DNA of 64,000 nucleotides from Mactromeris polynyma (GCA_032209605.1 JASFXZ010000002.1:55554431-55618430), one strand, 5' to 3'. Positions 1 through 11,356 are shown, counted from the stretch's first letter. Program-made: numbers and translations. Notes: generated from the sequence alone by a model not told the origin.

Positions 1-1261
1 TCATTTTACAGTGCATCCGGTACATACCGGCGTCAAAGAAACTTTCAATTATCTCAAAATGAAAATACGGTTAAGTATCAATATCTCTCCCCTGGCCAAT
101 CAAAATACACTGACGTTGCAGTTTCAATTAAACTATTGTTGGTGAAAATATGTCAGTAATTGAAACCATCAGTGAAGGTATTTAGCGGTAAATATATAAT
201 TTTACCTGACTTACGAGTACATACAATCAATTTCTCGATTACAAAATTACATCAGTGTTAAAATGAATAAGCAAAATAAGACTTGACCTTATATTTCCCA
301 GGTAAGACGGATACAATACAGTTTATACACTTATTTATGATTATATTTATTATACGGATTAGCGATCATTTGTGATCGGAAAATATGACAAAATTACTAT
401 ATTTCGTTTTTTTGTGCGGGAAATTGTATTATTGCCTATTGCGTTTCATTAATAAGTTGATCGTATTTGAAGTTTGAACAATGGCCATAACTAAGTGAAA
501 GAATAAAACAAAGCAATGTAGTATGTCTGGTAGTTTTACATCAGTTAGATTTCATTGCATAGAATTATCTTTCTAATACAAAGTTTGGTACAAGAGCCTC
601 TGACTTTATATAATACACATTCAAACATTTTCATATGAATATGTATAACATATAAATATTGCCACTCCATGTTGGGGTTATAAAAGACAAAACGTTAATA
701 TCACACTGTATACTGTAGGTATATGTCACATATAGTAACATTGAATAATGTATATATCATACATGTGATGTTGTACCATGACAATCTAGTTCACGGATAT
801 ATAAATGGAGAATGGTCTCACTCCATGCTCACGATCGATTATAGACATTGTGTTGTTTGTTTTAGCAGATATACAGATTACCCATACCACACTTGCAATA
901 ATTTATGTGCTCAATTTCATAATCTTAACATAATTAAATTCTCGAAATCGGAACCAAATAACAAAAATTAAGCTTTGAGATAAAGTTATATAATATAGAG
1001 CCCTATCAGCATTTGTTTATGCCAAAACATCTTTCCTTGACCTGACTTTATTATGATAAATAACGTTCCAAGAAACTATAAAATTTACGTTGTCAGCGAT
1101 TGTTTAGATATGGTATTGAATATAGTGTTTATTTTAGTTTCAGTTCAGTCTGATTCATTTTACATGAGTTGTGAAGCAAGTTATTACAATCTTCAACTGA
1201 TAGTATTTACTCCCTTCAACTACTCCTTGAGTTTAAACCATTCACTTTCGTCTAACTGAGG
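1..1261. other. AT-rich non-coding stretch, probably intron
   Basis: No exon, RNA gene or clear repeat is visible here. If the Rho-type gene continues to the left, this is part of its second intron. I looked on the minus strand for the next Rho exon, which normally starts just after the DxxGQ motif, and did not find it. Small open frames at 723-971 and 1053-1259 have no recognisable protein character. Confidence 0.5.
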
Positions 1262-1341
1262 GATTGTTAAGGCGGAATTCGAACCCACGACCTTCGGACT
1301 ACGGGGATGGTGCTGTAGTCCTATAACAAGAAACCACCTTA
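1262..1341 (-). repeat. tRNA-like fragment (possible SINE head)
   Basis: Read on the minus strand, this contains a pol III B-box-like GGGTTCGAATTCC with a T-arm that can pair (GTGGG with TCCGC around a 7-base loop). No convincing A box, D arm or anticodon arm precedes it, so it is not a functional tRNA. A tRNA-derived SINE remnant is the likeliest reading. Confidence 0.35.
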
Positions 1342-1501
1342 ATGAATATTGATTAAGCTTGGAATTCCATTGAAGTAAGACGGTAAACTATAGCACGGGA
1401 GCACGTGTCATCTCATTGTAATCATGTGACATGACTGGAATAACAATCAAACAGAAATGTTAAATTATAATTGTATGCAATAATAACATTGATAGACTCA
1501 C

Positions 1502-1560
1502 CTGTCCTGGAGAATCAAATATGCTCACTGTATACTGCTCACCATGTACGGACACTGTAC
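1502..1560 (-). CDS. Rho-family GTPase, coding exon 2
   Basis: This 59-nt exon is flanked on the minus strand by an acceptor (TTTCAG before 1560) and a donor (GTGAGT after 1502). It joins exon 1 in phase: two bases complete a glycine, then 19 codons follow. The exon encodes the beta2-beta3 hairpin and the start of switch II and ends in FDSPGQ. The family usually has WDTAGQ, so the residue matching Ala59 is proline and the Thr58 position is serine, while the catalytic Gln is kept. The frame is left exactly at a codon boundary, so the next exon should start in phase 0; it is not in the window. The join is inferred from splice signals and family similarity, not from transcript data. Confidence 0.8.
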
Positions 1561-1590
1561 CTGAAACACAAAAGAAAATATATCAGTATA

Positions 1591-1985
1591 CAACATAACC
1601 TCACTTAAAGACCACCTCAATAAAAAGACAACCTCAATAATAAGACCACCTCAATAGTAAGACCACCTCTATAAAAAGACAACCTCAATAATAAGACCAC
1701 CTCAATAGTAAGACCACCTCAATAATAAGGCCACCTCAATAATAAGACCACCTCAATAAAAAGACAACCTCAATAATAAGACCACCTCAATAGTAAGACA
1801 ACCTCAATAATAAGACCACCTCAATAGTAAGACAATTCAAGATTAGAAACACAATTGTCAAGTCCTTTTCACATTTTTGCTCTTTACTCAACCTCAATAT
1901 TAGAACCACCTCCATAAGAAGACCAAATGTCATGGGTCCCAAGGATGGTCGTATTATAGAGGCTCTACTCCTTTCTTCACTCATC
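1591..1985. repeat. Dispersed repeat with internal 18-bp satellite
   Basis: About 13 degenerate copies of an 18-bp unit (AAGACCACCTCAATAATA) lie at roughly 1601-1836. They are followed by a less repetitive tail through ACAATTGTCAAG to a GGGTCCCAAGGATGG-like end. The same unit and tail occur in the opposite orientation at 11170-11356, so this is a dispersed element with an expandable internal satellite. It sits in intron 1 of the Rho-type gene. Confidence 0.75.
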
Positions 1986-2397
1986 ATCTATGTATGTGTC
2001 TCGTCTCCATATTTGTCTTTGTACTTATATACATGTATGTATATTTTAAATGCCTCCCATTGGGCTTTGGTGAGACTGTGCACTTTATTTGATGCAATTT
2101 CTACTCAGCTTCTGTATTCAATTTCTGACAGGATCTTCATGTCACGCATTTAAGCTCGTACAGATTGCATACAACTCAATTTCTTGTCGTGAAATTGAAG
2201 TTCAGATGACACTCAAACTTTACGATTAACCATGCCTTTGACGCGCCATTGTGAATGCCTGTCTCCAAATTCTATATGGAACTCTTACCTCGTGTACACC
2301 TCATTAAAAAATGAACTTCCAATGATAGAATTAGTAAAAACAATTAAAAGTATGAAAATACATGTCATGAAGAAAAGAAAAAATCGAAATAGCTTAC

Positions 2398-2530
2398 CTG
2401 CATAATTATCGAATACAGTGGCGGTGTATGTGGCACCGGGAGCCTGTTTGTCGACAAATGCCATCGCTAGTGAGGTTTTCCCCACCATTCCGTCCCCAAT
2501 CAACGTACACGGCACAACTTTCTGACTCAT
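2398..2530 (-). CDS. Rho-family small GTPase, coding exon 1 (5' end of gene)
   Basis: This exon begins a small GTP-binding protein of the Rho branch of the Ras superfamily, which switches between GDP- and GTP-bound forms to control the actin cytoskeleton, usually at membranes. I start it at the Met at 2530, in MSQKVV, because the adenine-rich context suits initiation and this Met sits as far ahead of the P-loop as in other Rho proteins. An upstream in-frame Met would add ten residues. Residues 12-20 are the P-loop GDGMVGKTS and residues 34-43 are switch I (TYTATVFDNY), with VFDNY typical of Rac/Rho/Cdc42; the usual IPT is TAT here. The exon ends on GCAG before a GTAAGC donor. The intron to exon 2 is 837 nt. 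The C-terminal half and any prenylation motif lie outside the window, so the subfamily (Rac, Cdc42, RhoL-like) cannot be decided. Confidence 0.87.
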
Positions 2531-3848
2531 TTTCTTGTCTTTAATCATAATGAACACCACTCAATAAGATGTAAATGTCTCCTTTAACTAAAATGTTTGT
2601 GTTCTATATTTCTTTATTGTTAAAGAGTAACTAATGTTGCAAAAATCACAGATTCTATGTCACGTCGAATTCAAAATCATCGCCACAGCTCATTGAAGAA
2701 CTAACACTGTAGGTATTTCAATTAGCGTTTAAATTGTTTGTATCCGACCGGATATTATATCCGCTTAACTGTTCTTAATGCAACTGTTTATCGATAATTA
2801 CATTCACGACCAACAACCACGTATGTAGGTTTACGATTAACGTGTCGATTTGATAGTAAAATGATATTTAAAGTCACACACGATACTTACAAGCCTTTTA
2901 TACCGACCTAAAATAGTCAATTTCCGTCAGCCAATCATATGGCTTAACTTGGATGATAAAGCGTATTTTATCACCTGAAATATTCATGTGAATTTTAAAT
3001 CGTACATTGTCGTCATGTGGTTTCATATGAATTGCCATACCTTTCTATTTGCGGAAAAAACTTTATAGGAAGTAAATTTAACTTTTATACAAGTAAGATT
3101 GTTATGCAACCGTGACATAGATCAGGCTAACACCACGATCTGTGATGTATGAACGTTACACCCAGAATTAATGGTGCAAACATATTTTAGACATATTCAT
3201 CACCATTAATTTGAGACTTTAAATCTGATTTTTGTCAAAAGTGTGCGGTACATAGTTTGACCCAGATCTGATCACAAAGTGCACATGCAGTTTTTGCACA
3301 GTTTGTTGTTATCAATTTCCACGTAATCATAATATTTTCAACACTATATCTGTATGACATTGCATAATTTATACTTCTCTGGGAATGCTATCCGATATTT
3401 GCAGTATTTTATGTGTCAAGGGTAAAATATCTAAATGAGTTTAATAATGATAATTTAATTCAATATTTGTAAGCAAAGTTCAAGTTAATAGCTCGTAATG
3501 TAAAAATACTTTAATGAGTTATTAAATACAATGCAAAACTATGCTAATGTGATAGTTATATTATGTCTACATATTTAGGTCGCGCAATTAGCACTATATT
3601 TTGTATATATATCCTTCAGCCTTCGACCACAAGTGAAGTTCAAATTGCAAGGTATTTTATATGAAATTATTATAATGAATAGAAAACCGTAGTCAATTAT
3701 TATAACACCTGTTCATACGTCGCAATATTTCACTTGTATGTAATAGTAATAGATCGACGCTCAGCGGCAATCGTAGTTTAAGTACTTGAGACTAAAACGA
3801 TAAAGTATGTGTAAAAACATGAGTCTTTACTGGTAATATGAATACCCT
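2531..3848. other. 5' flank of the Rho-type gene; no other gene seen
   Basis: The 5' untranslated region and promoter of the minus-strand Rho-type gene should lie just above 2530, but I see no distinctive TATA or CpG-rich core. The rest is AT-rich sequence without recognisable genes or repeats up to the satellite at 3849. Confidence 0.4.
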
Positions 3849-5520
3849 GGTCTCCAGATATCACCTTTAGGTCTCGGGATCTCACATACCGGTCTCCAGA
3901 TATCACCTTTAGGTCTCGGGATCTCACATACCGGTCTCCAGATATCACCTTTAGGTCTCGAGATCTCACATACCGGTCTCCAGATATCACCTTTAGGTCT
4001 CGAGATCTCACATACTGGTCTCCAGATATCAACCTGTGGTCTCGGGATCGCAAATACTGGTCTCCAGATATCACATTTAGGTCTCGAGATCTCACATACC
4101 GGTCTCTAGATATCAACCTGTGGTCTAGGGATCGCACATACCGGTCTCCAGATATCACCTTTAGGTCTCGAGACCTCACATACCGGTCTCCAGATATCAC
4201 ATTTATGTCTCGAGATCTCACATACCGGTCTCCCGATATCACATTTAGGTCTCGAGATCTCACATACTGGTCTCCAGATATCACCTTTAGGTCTCGAGAT
4301 CTCACATACTGGTCTCCAGATATCACCTTTAGGTCTCGAGATCTCTCATACTGGTCTCCAGATATCACCTTTAGGTCTCGAGATCTCACATACTGGTCTC
4401 CAGATATCACCATTAGGTCTCGAGATCTCACATTCTGGTCTCCAGATATCAACCTGTCGTCTCGAGATCTCACATACTGGTCTCCAGATATCACCTTTAG
4501 GTCTCGAGATCTCACATACTGGTCTCCATATATCACCATTAGGTCTCGAGATCTCACATACTGGTCTCCAGATATCACATTTAGGTCTCGAGATCTCACA
4601 TACTGGTCTCCAGATATCACATTTAGGTCTCGAGATCTCACATACTGGTCTCCAGATATCAACCTGTGGTCTCGGGATCGCACATACTGGTCTCCAGATA
4701 TCACCCTGTGGTCTCGGGATCGCACATACTGGTCTCCAGATATCACCCTGTGGTCTCGACATCTCACATACTGGTCTCCAGATATCACATTTAGGTCTCG
4801 AGATCTCACATTCTGGTCTCCAGATATCACCATGTGGTCTCGGGATCTCACATACTGGTCTCCAGATATCACCCTGTGGTGTCGGGATCTCACATACTGG
4901 TCTCCAGATATCACCCTGTGGTCTCTGGTTCTCACATACTGGTCTCCAGATATCACCCTGTGGTCTCTGGATCTCACATACTGGTTTCCAGATATCACCC
5001 TGTGGTCTCTGGATCTCACATACTTGTCTCCAGATATCACATTTAGGTCTCGAGATCTCACATTCTGGTCTCCAGATATCACCCTGTGGTCTCGACATCT
5101 CACATACTGGTCTCCAGATATCACCCTGTGGTCTCTGGATCTCACATACTGGTCTCCAGATATCACCTTTAGGTCTCGCGATCTCACATTCTGGTCTCCA
5201 GATATCACCATGTGGTCTCGGGATCTCACATACTGGTCTCCAGATATCACCCTGTGGTCTCGGGATCTCATATACTGGTCTCCAGATATCACCCTGTGGT
5301 CTCTGGATCTCACATACTGGTCTCCAGATATCACCTTTAGGTCTCGAGATCTCACATACTGGTCTCCAGATATCACCATGTGGTCTCGAGATCTCACATA
5401 CTGTTCTCAAGATATCACCCTGTGGTCTCGGGATCTCACATACTGAGCTATCATCTTCAGATCTCGAGATCTCACATACTGGTCTCCAGATATCACCATG
5501 TGTTCTCGAGATCGCACATA
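3849..5520. repeat. 42-bp satellite (dimer of 21-bp monomers), about 40 copies
   Basis: The array repeats a 42-bp unit made of two related 21-mers, one starting GGTCTCCAGATATCACC and one starting GGTCTCGAGATCTCACA. Nearly every unit keeps GGTCTC and GATATC. The period is exactly 14 codons and the unit lacks stops in several phases, so long open frames run on both strands (up to about 539 codons on the minus strand and 413 on the plus). These are by-products: every phase gives a different 14-residue repeat, there is no start context, and no splice structure is evident. Confidence 0.95.
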
Positions 5521-5760
5521 GTGGTCTCCTCAGATCACCCTCTGGCCTTAAGATATCATCCTCTGGTCTTTAAGATATTATTCTCTGGTCGTCTCAAAAT
5601 ATCACCCTCTGGTCTCCTGATATCACACTTTGGTCTCCAGTTATCACACTCAGGTCATGTGACATCACACCCAGGCCTCAAAGGATCATAGTCTGGCCTC
5701 TATATAGCTCTCTCTGTTCTATATATATCATTCTCTGGTCGTTTCAAGACATCACACTCA
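5521..5760. repeat. Degenerate transition zone of the 21-bp satellite
   Basis: Diverged 21-mers with small indels (GGTCTTTAAGATATTATTCT and similar) separate the 42-bp domain from the 63-bp domain. The 21-bp rhythm is still visible, but no regular higher-order period remains. Confidence 0.75.
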
Positions 5761-6159
5761 GGTCTCGTGATATCCCACTCAGGTCTCGTGATATCCCACT
5801 CAGGTCTCGTGATATCACAATCTAGTCTCTATGTATCCCACTCAGATCTCGCGATATCCCACTCAGGTCTCGTGATATCACAATCTAGTCTCTATGTATC
5901 ACAGTCAGGTCTCGTGATATCCCACTCAGGTCACGTGATATCACACTCTTGTCTCTATGTATCACACTCATGTCTCGTGATATCACTCTCAGGTCTCGTG
6001 ATATCACACTCTTGCCTCTCTGTACCACACTCAGCTCTCGTGATATCCCACTCAGGTCACGTGATATCACACTCTTGTCTCTATGTATCACACTCAGGTC
6101 TCGTGATATAACTCTCAGGTCTCGTGATATCACACAATGGTCTCTATGTATCCGAAATC
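5761..6159. repeat. 63-bp higher-order satellite (trimer of 21-bp monomers)
   Basis: Nineteen consecutive 21-mers can be laid out. After one extra monomer they follow an A-B-C order six times: A like GGTCTCGTGATATCCCACT, B like GGTCTCGTGATATCACAAT, and C with TCTCTATGTATC. The period is therefore 63 bp, using monomers clearly related to those of the 42-bp array. Open frames at 5767-6111 (+) and 5885-6133 (-) are satellite shadows. Confidence 0.9.
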
Positions 6160-7588
6160 CCGAAATGTCACTATCTGGTCACAATGTATTTCCAAGGACC
6201 GTCATTTCAGTAGTTCAATTACAATTGCATACATATATATTACAGTGATCGATTGAGATAATACCTGAGTCCTGGGTTCTCCAACTAATTTACTTATTGC
6301 AAACAGTTTCCCTTCGTGAATCTGCGGTGGATACCTGCATAATAGATGTGTTGTAATCTGTCAAACTACTACAGATGACAATTTATTTCGAGACGTTCAA
6401 CCTTTCAGCGCCAGATTGGACATGCTCTCTATTCGCTGAGCGTACTGTGTATAACTAGGGCAAGAGACGTGCGAGGATCCAATAGTTTACGTCAACCCTT
6501 TGAGTCCCTACATTGTTGGATTGCAAAGCGTTTACAGGTAATGTAGTACACTAATATTTGCCCAAAACAGTGAGGCTTTTGAATTTGGGACCCTTCTTGA
6601 TCTATGATTAGATATGGTCGGTGCTATTTTGGCAAATCTCAGGAATGTCCAGACCCCTGGTCCCCCTCTTGAACCGCAAATGACAGGTAATATCTAGTGA
6701 AACATCAATAATAAGAACACCCTTAGTTCTGGAGAAAGTCAGTCTTAGTTGCGAGATTTATAAGTTAAAATGTAGGAGAAGAAAAATTGGTATATGAAAA
6801 TATGGTCCTAGTAATGAGGCGGTCTTAATCATGAGACGTTCTTTTTGTTTTGTTGTATGCCTTCTATAATCCTGTGATTTCACCACGAGATATACACCTT
6901 TGGTCATTGGACTGGGAAACTATCTCAATTTCAGGCTAATGTGTCGCTTAACTAATGTATCTAGTTTGTTTGAGTTACATGTATAATTTCTTTTTGTTGT
7001 ATTCGAGAATGCACCTTATATTTAGCTGGAAGTCACATGTATACTGATTTAGAACGTCTACGTGTACAGATATTCCCCGAGAATGTTATCTATTCACCGG
7101 GTATGTCAAGTATCATGTGACCATCATGAACGACGTGTTGGGACATACATCATATCATTTGACTCGCATTGCCCCATATCAGTGGGAGGTCATGGATTAA
7201 CGATCATACAGCAATGTTTAACACGCAATTAATCATAAATGTTAAGATATATAACCTTTCTAATGATGGTGTAATTATCACATGTAGGTTTAATACGGGG
7301 GTTTATCACATCGGGAACGAATACTATATTCTGATACTTCAATAAGAATCATTTATGACATAAAGATTGTCTTACTCTCTATATTGGCAATGCGTTGATC
7401 AACGTAGAACAAGGTTTGAAACAGATTTATATGACTGGTAATATTTAGTCACGTATAATGAATATATATTTGTAAATGTAAAGGCCCCCTTTTATAATGT
7501 AGTTCAGAACTCAGGGAAAATGCTGTCGAGAATCTGCAAAAAATGCCTCAATTTTAGTCAAAATTAATGATTACCATATGTATCTTTT
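6160..7588. other. Non-coding stretch without recognisable features
   Basis: I see no gene here. A short piece near 6780-6840 (ATGAGGCGGTCTTAATCATG) resembles the repeat family at 1591 and 11170, but it is too short to call. Confidence 0.4.
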
Positions 7589-7715
7589 GATATGTATCTT
7601 GAGGTCTCTTATAATTCTGTGTAGAATGGTTTTGCATTTATATATAGTGTATTTTATTGTGATAGATTATATGTAACATGTGCAAGAATGAGACTGAAAT
7701 GAAGAAATAAAATAC
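7589..7715 (+). repeat. LINE 3'-end fragment
   Basis: The stretch from TCTTATAATTCTGTGTAGAA to a GAAATAAAATAC end matches, with substitutions, the 3' end of the LINE remnant at 18551-19290 (ATGTGCAATGATGAGATGAA followed by AATAAAG). Only the tail is present, as expected for a 5'-truncated retroposon. Confidence 0.55.
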
Positions 7716-8019
7716 ACAACTCAAAGAGAAAACATTTTTCTCATAACCACACAAAAGTAGACATGTTCAGCAGAAGAGGTTGGTTATTTCACAAAGTCAT
7801 ACTAGTCACTGAATATAATACTGTTTTCAGACACATACATGTCTATCTCATCTCATTGTAGACGGTTTTATTACCGTAGTGGGAGGGTAATGATGTGTTT
7901 ATTATGTAGTCAATGCTATACTCAGCTTGTAATGGTCATGGTAGTGAATTTGAATAGATCAGTAACCATATATATTTAATCTGGTTCACTGGACACTCTA
8001 AACCGTCCCTCTCCATATC

Positions 8020-8155
8020 CCATAGCTATTTCTCCGTATACCTCCTCAACTCCTAATGGTTCGTAGGTTAAGTTTTTCCTGGGGTCTATGTGGGGAGGCA
8101 TAGTCTGGTGAGTGTGACGTTCCCTGTAGCAACTTAATCCCTCCTTGGTTCGCTG
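8020..8155 (+). repeat. Dispersed repeat R1, 3' end
   Basis: This copy has the R1 terminal motif: TGTGGGGAGGCA, a short spacer, GACGTTCCCTGTAGCAACTT, then a pyrimidine-rich tail. The preceding 60 bases are a diverged match to the body of longer copies at 35025 and 36680. Confidence 0.65.
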
Positions 8156-8329
8156 AAAATCACTGATTTTTTACTTCACTATAGTTTTTAAGGAATCAAC
8201 CAGATGTCATGAATAGTTCGTAAACTTACACACCACACTGGCAAAGCGATTCGACACGTTTTTTATCAAATTTAAATCACATTATTTGATTGGTCATTTT
8301 AGAAATTACATATCTTGCTAAACAACAAG

Positions 8330-8810
8330 CTGTTTAGTATAGTGATGGATAATCGGATAAATTTCATTATCGATTATCGGATCAGTTTGAAAACTCATAA
8401 TCGATAATCGAATCGGAAATAATCTAAATATTCAGCTTTTTAGTATTAGTATAATGCTGACAGTTTAATTCATTTATACAAATTTGTTTATCTCTTTTTT
8501 AACTACATTTACATCAATGTGGTTTTACATTACTCTTATATCATAAGAACATTTCATCATTCAATAAATATTCGACTACTAGACTAGATGTTTTGTACAT
8601 GTATTGACTAGATTTAAGATTTGAATGTATAACCGGGTTTATTTCTTTGAAATTTTAACATTTATAATATCATCTTATTGAAATCACACTTCAGTCACAA
8701 TTTCCGATTATAATCGAGTATTGTAGTTCATAATCGATTGTCGCCGACGTCGGATGTCTAGCGACGATTTTTCGATTATTTTCAATAATCGCGCCATTAC
8801 TACAGTTTAG
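8330..8810. mobile_element. hAT-like non-autonomous element with 8-bp target duplication
   Basis: The element spans 8338-8802. Its ends are inverted: TATAGTGATGG on the left, and TAGTAATGGCGCG on the right when read from the other strand. Both subterminal regions are full of ATCGATTATCG-type motifs in inverted arrangement. It is bracketed by CTGTTTAG (8330-8337) and CAGTTTAG (8803-8810), an 8-bp direct repeat with one mismatch. Eight-base duplications and a TAGTGATGG-like end fit the hAT superfamily. At 465 bp it encodes nothing and would depend on a transposase elsewhere. Confidence 0.7.
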
Positions 8811-9617
8811 CATTCAAGATTTGGGGACATTCTATGGATTTTTTCGAATAGTGATGTCAACATGTAGCTAATACCACATGCCTATGCAACAGTGAAACAT
8901 TAGAAATATTAATTTCTATATTTAGATAATCAGTTACATAGAGTTACATACTTTAGAACCAGTCGGTTAACGATGTACGTCATTTTGAAATATGAAGACC
9001 AAAGTTGAAAATCTTTCCGCCCTCTCAATACAAACATATTATAAAATGTTATTGGAGATTTATGGATATAATAATAAGCCATTCTAGATACAATATAACA
9101 TGTCATAACAAACTTGCGGTTTGTGTAATGGTACGGAACGGCCGGGTTTTTGACTCGTGGGTAAATCACCACGGTAACATCCCACCTGTGTATAAATATT
9201 TAACTTTGTGACTCACATTTACACAATAATCTATATAAGACAAAACGCCGAAACATAAAAAGAATAGATATTCCACGGATACATGTAGTGTTAAACCGAT
9301 CATGGAATTTTAAATTCTTACGTGGATTTCAATAAAAATGACTTTCAACCGCAAATTTAATCTAGGCCTACTTTACAAACTTTGTGACAAGATGCGGAAT
9401 AAATTTGTTCTGCTATAAATGTACACTTGGTTTCCATTTGCTGTGTGAATTAAGGTGTTGTTCTGTTCAGTTCTGTATAAAATAATGACTAAACCGATTA
9501 TTAATAAATCCCAAATCGATAAATGTCTTTTGGTAGTTATAACAACTGCATGGATTGTGATTCACGCAGAACAAAACAAAATATGAGCGTATCTACATAC
9601 GACATAAGTATAAAAGG
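8811..9617. other. Non-coding stretch without recognisable features
   Basis: AT-rich sequence. Overlapping small open frames on both strands near 8930-9211 show no protein signature. Confidence 0.4.
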
Positions 9618-9970
9618 GAGACTAAGTTGCTACAGGGAACATCCCCTACATTAGACAATGCCTCCACACGTGACCCCAGGGATACAGACTACAACAATGC
9701 CTCCACACGTGACCCCAGGGATACAGACTACAACAATGCCTCCACACGTGACCCCAGGGATACAGACTACAACAATGCCTCCACACGTGACCCCAGGGAT
9801 ACAGACTACAACAATGCCTCCACACGTGACCCCAGGGATACAGACTACAACAATGCCTCCACACGTGACCCCAGGGATACAGACTACAACACATTAGGGA
9901 CTGAGGAAGTGCAAGGGTAAACATGTATTGGAATGGAGAGCAAGGAATGGTTTGACCGACAATAAATACA
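9618..9970 (-). repeat. Dispersed repeat R1 interrupted by a tandem array
   Basis: The left part (GTTGCTACAGGGAACATCCC) is the reverse complement of the R1 terminus, and the right part (GCAAGGAATGG, then TTGACCGACAATAA) is R1 body sequence. The two halves are pushed apart by the 39-bp array at 9657-9890, whose unit is itself R1 sequence. Confidence 0.7.
9657..9890. repeat. 39-bp minisatellite, six near-identical copies
   Basis: The unit runs from AATGCCTCCACACGTGACCC through CAGGGATACAGACTACAAC, and six copies show essentially no divergence, so the expansion is recent. The first part matches the R1 terminal region (AATGCCTCC, CACAGACCCC in other copies), so the array grew from a piece of R1. 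Thirteen codons per unit without stops gives spurious open frames on both strands. Confidence 0.95.
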
Positions 9971-10430
9971 ACCATGGAGAATACGTGTTTGTGAAATGAT
10001 AACACGCTGAAAAACAAGAAAAATATAACAAATCAAATGTTTAAATGTTCGATTCAATATCGATTTTCATTTCTTTTAGTATTTATATTGTTTTTAATAT
10101 GCAAATATTATGTAAAGTTTGTTCTAATTTATTTTGATAGTACGTATAGCAAGTTCTAATATTAACACCTGACTTACGATTTCTTTTAATCAATTGTTTG
10201 TACAAAATGCACTTTGTAATCTTGTATTTACTGTATATTACATGACAATTTAGACAAATAAATATGTTTACACTAATTGGTTGTACCAAGTGTCACCCGA
10301 TCATCAGACTAATACAGTACTTTAATCCAGGACGCCTATTTCAAAACTTTTGACAAAATTTTAAAATAGCAAAACCACAAGCTTTAAGTTAAGATTAGTG
10401 GGATACAATTGGTCAGTTTGAAGGGCCAGT
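9971..10430. other. Non-coding stretch without recognisable features
   Basis: AT-rich sequence with no gene or repeat that I recognise. Confidence 0.4.
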
Positions 10431-10760
10431 TTAAAAATAGAACAATGCCGGTCTTATGTGTGTGTGTACCCTATCCCACTGTCATAGATTAGATATTATC
10501 TGAGTAAATACGTAATTCTCTGACATCATGATCTATGTCAAGTTTTTTTTATACTGCCTATATATGTTAATTTTACTGTATAAAATATGTTATTCATTTA
10601 TTTAATTTAATGTCATATCAAACTGTACTCTATGTTAAACAGTGACTTATAGGTCCATTGGACCGGGTGTATTTGTTGTATGTTATATATTTATTGTCTT
10701 GTAACTTCATACACATGTCACTCTAATAAACAATTTACTTACTTACTTACTTACTTACTT
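10431..10760 (+). repeat. Retroposon 3' end with (ACTT)n tail
   Basis: A diverged block containing GACTTATAGGTCCATTGGAC ends in CTCTAATAAACAATTT and then an ACTT microsatellite of about seven units (10733-10760). A polyadenylation-like AATAAA followed by a short tandem tail is typical of RTE/CR1-like LINEs and of SINEs that share their 3' ends. A second trace of the motif (GACTTATAGGCCCATTGGGC) lies near 12374-12395. Confidence 0.5.
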
Positions 10761-11169
10761 TATACACTTTCATTTATTTCAAGTAGAACGAAAATGTATG
10801 TATTGTACTATGAACACCACAGAAACAATACCAAGTTCTCATAGTGTGTCCCTTTTACCGAGAATTAAGACAAAACTAGTTCTCAGTTGATATTATTGTC
10901 ATTGGCCAACACTTAATACATTTTACTATATCTTATCTTCAAAATCAAAACGCCTACAAAAGTACTTGCCAAAGTTGATCTTCTTCGCTATGTTGAAAAG
11001 AAAACTCAAAAATCTACAAACACTACTTGCAATAATGTGTTAAATGTTTGTCTGATAGTTTTGTTCAGATTTAAATGTTCATTACGCCTCTGATCACTAC
11101 CTAACTGTTGGTTATACTTGTTCACCTGTAACATACGTGGCTATAAACTTGTATGAATGTTTAAAGCCG

Positions 11170-11356
11170 AAATACAGTAAACCCTCACTAATATGACCAC
11201 CCTTGGGACCCTTGAAACTGGTCTTCTTATTGAGGTGGTCTGAATATTGAGGTTAAATAAAGAGCAAAACAGCGAATATTGACTTGAAAATTGTGTTCTT
11301 AAATTCGAGGTAGTCTTATTATTTAGGTGGTCTTTAAGTGAGGTTTTACAGTAAAT
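11170..11356 (-). repeat. Inverted copy of the 18-bp-satellite repeat
   Basis: GGTCTTCTTATTGAGGTGGT, AAAGAGCAAAACAGCGAATA and TTAGGTGGTCTTTAAGTGAG are reverse complements of parts of 1591-1985. Here the internal satellite has only one or two units, so this copy shows the unexpanded form of the element. Confidence 0.7.

Noticed and set aside
3778..5397. Minus-strand frame of about 539 codons with a 14-residue repeat
   Set aside because: It is the translation of a 42-bp satellite; other phases and the opposite strand are equally open, so there is no sign of selection on protein sequence.
3849..6159. CRISPR-like array
   Set aside because: The units are contiguous related monomers with no unique spacers, and the genome is eukaryotic.
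9658..9897. Repetitive peptide of six 13-residue units
   Set aside because: Product of the 39-bp array inside R1; open on both strands.
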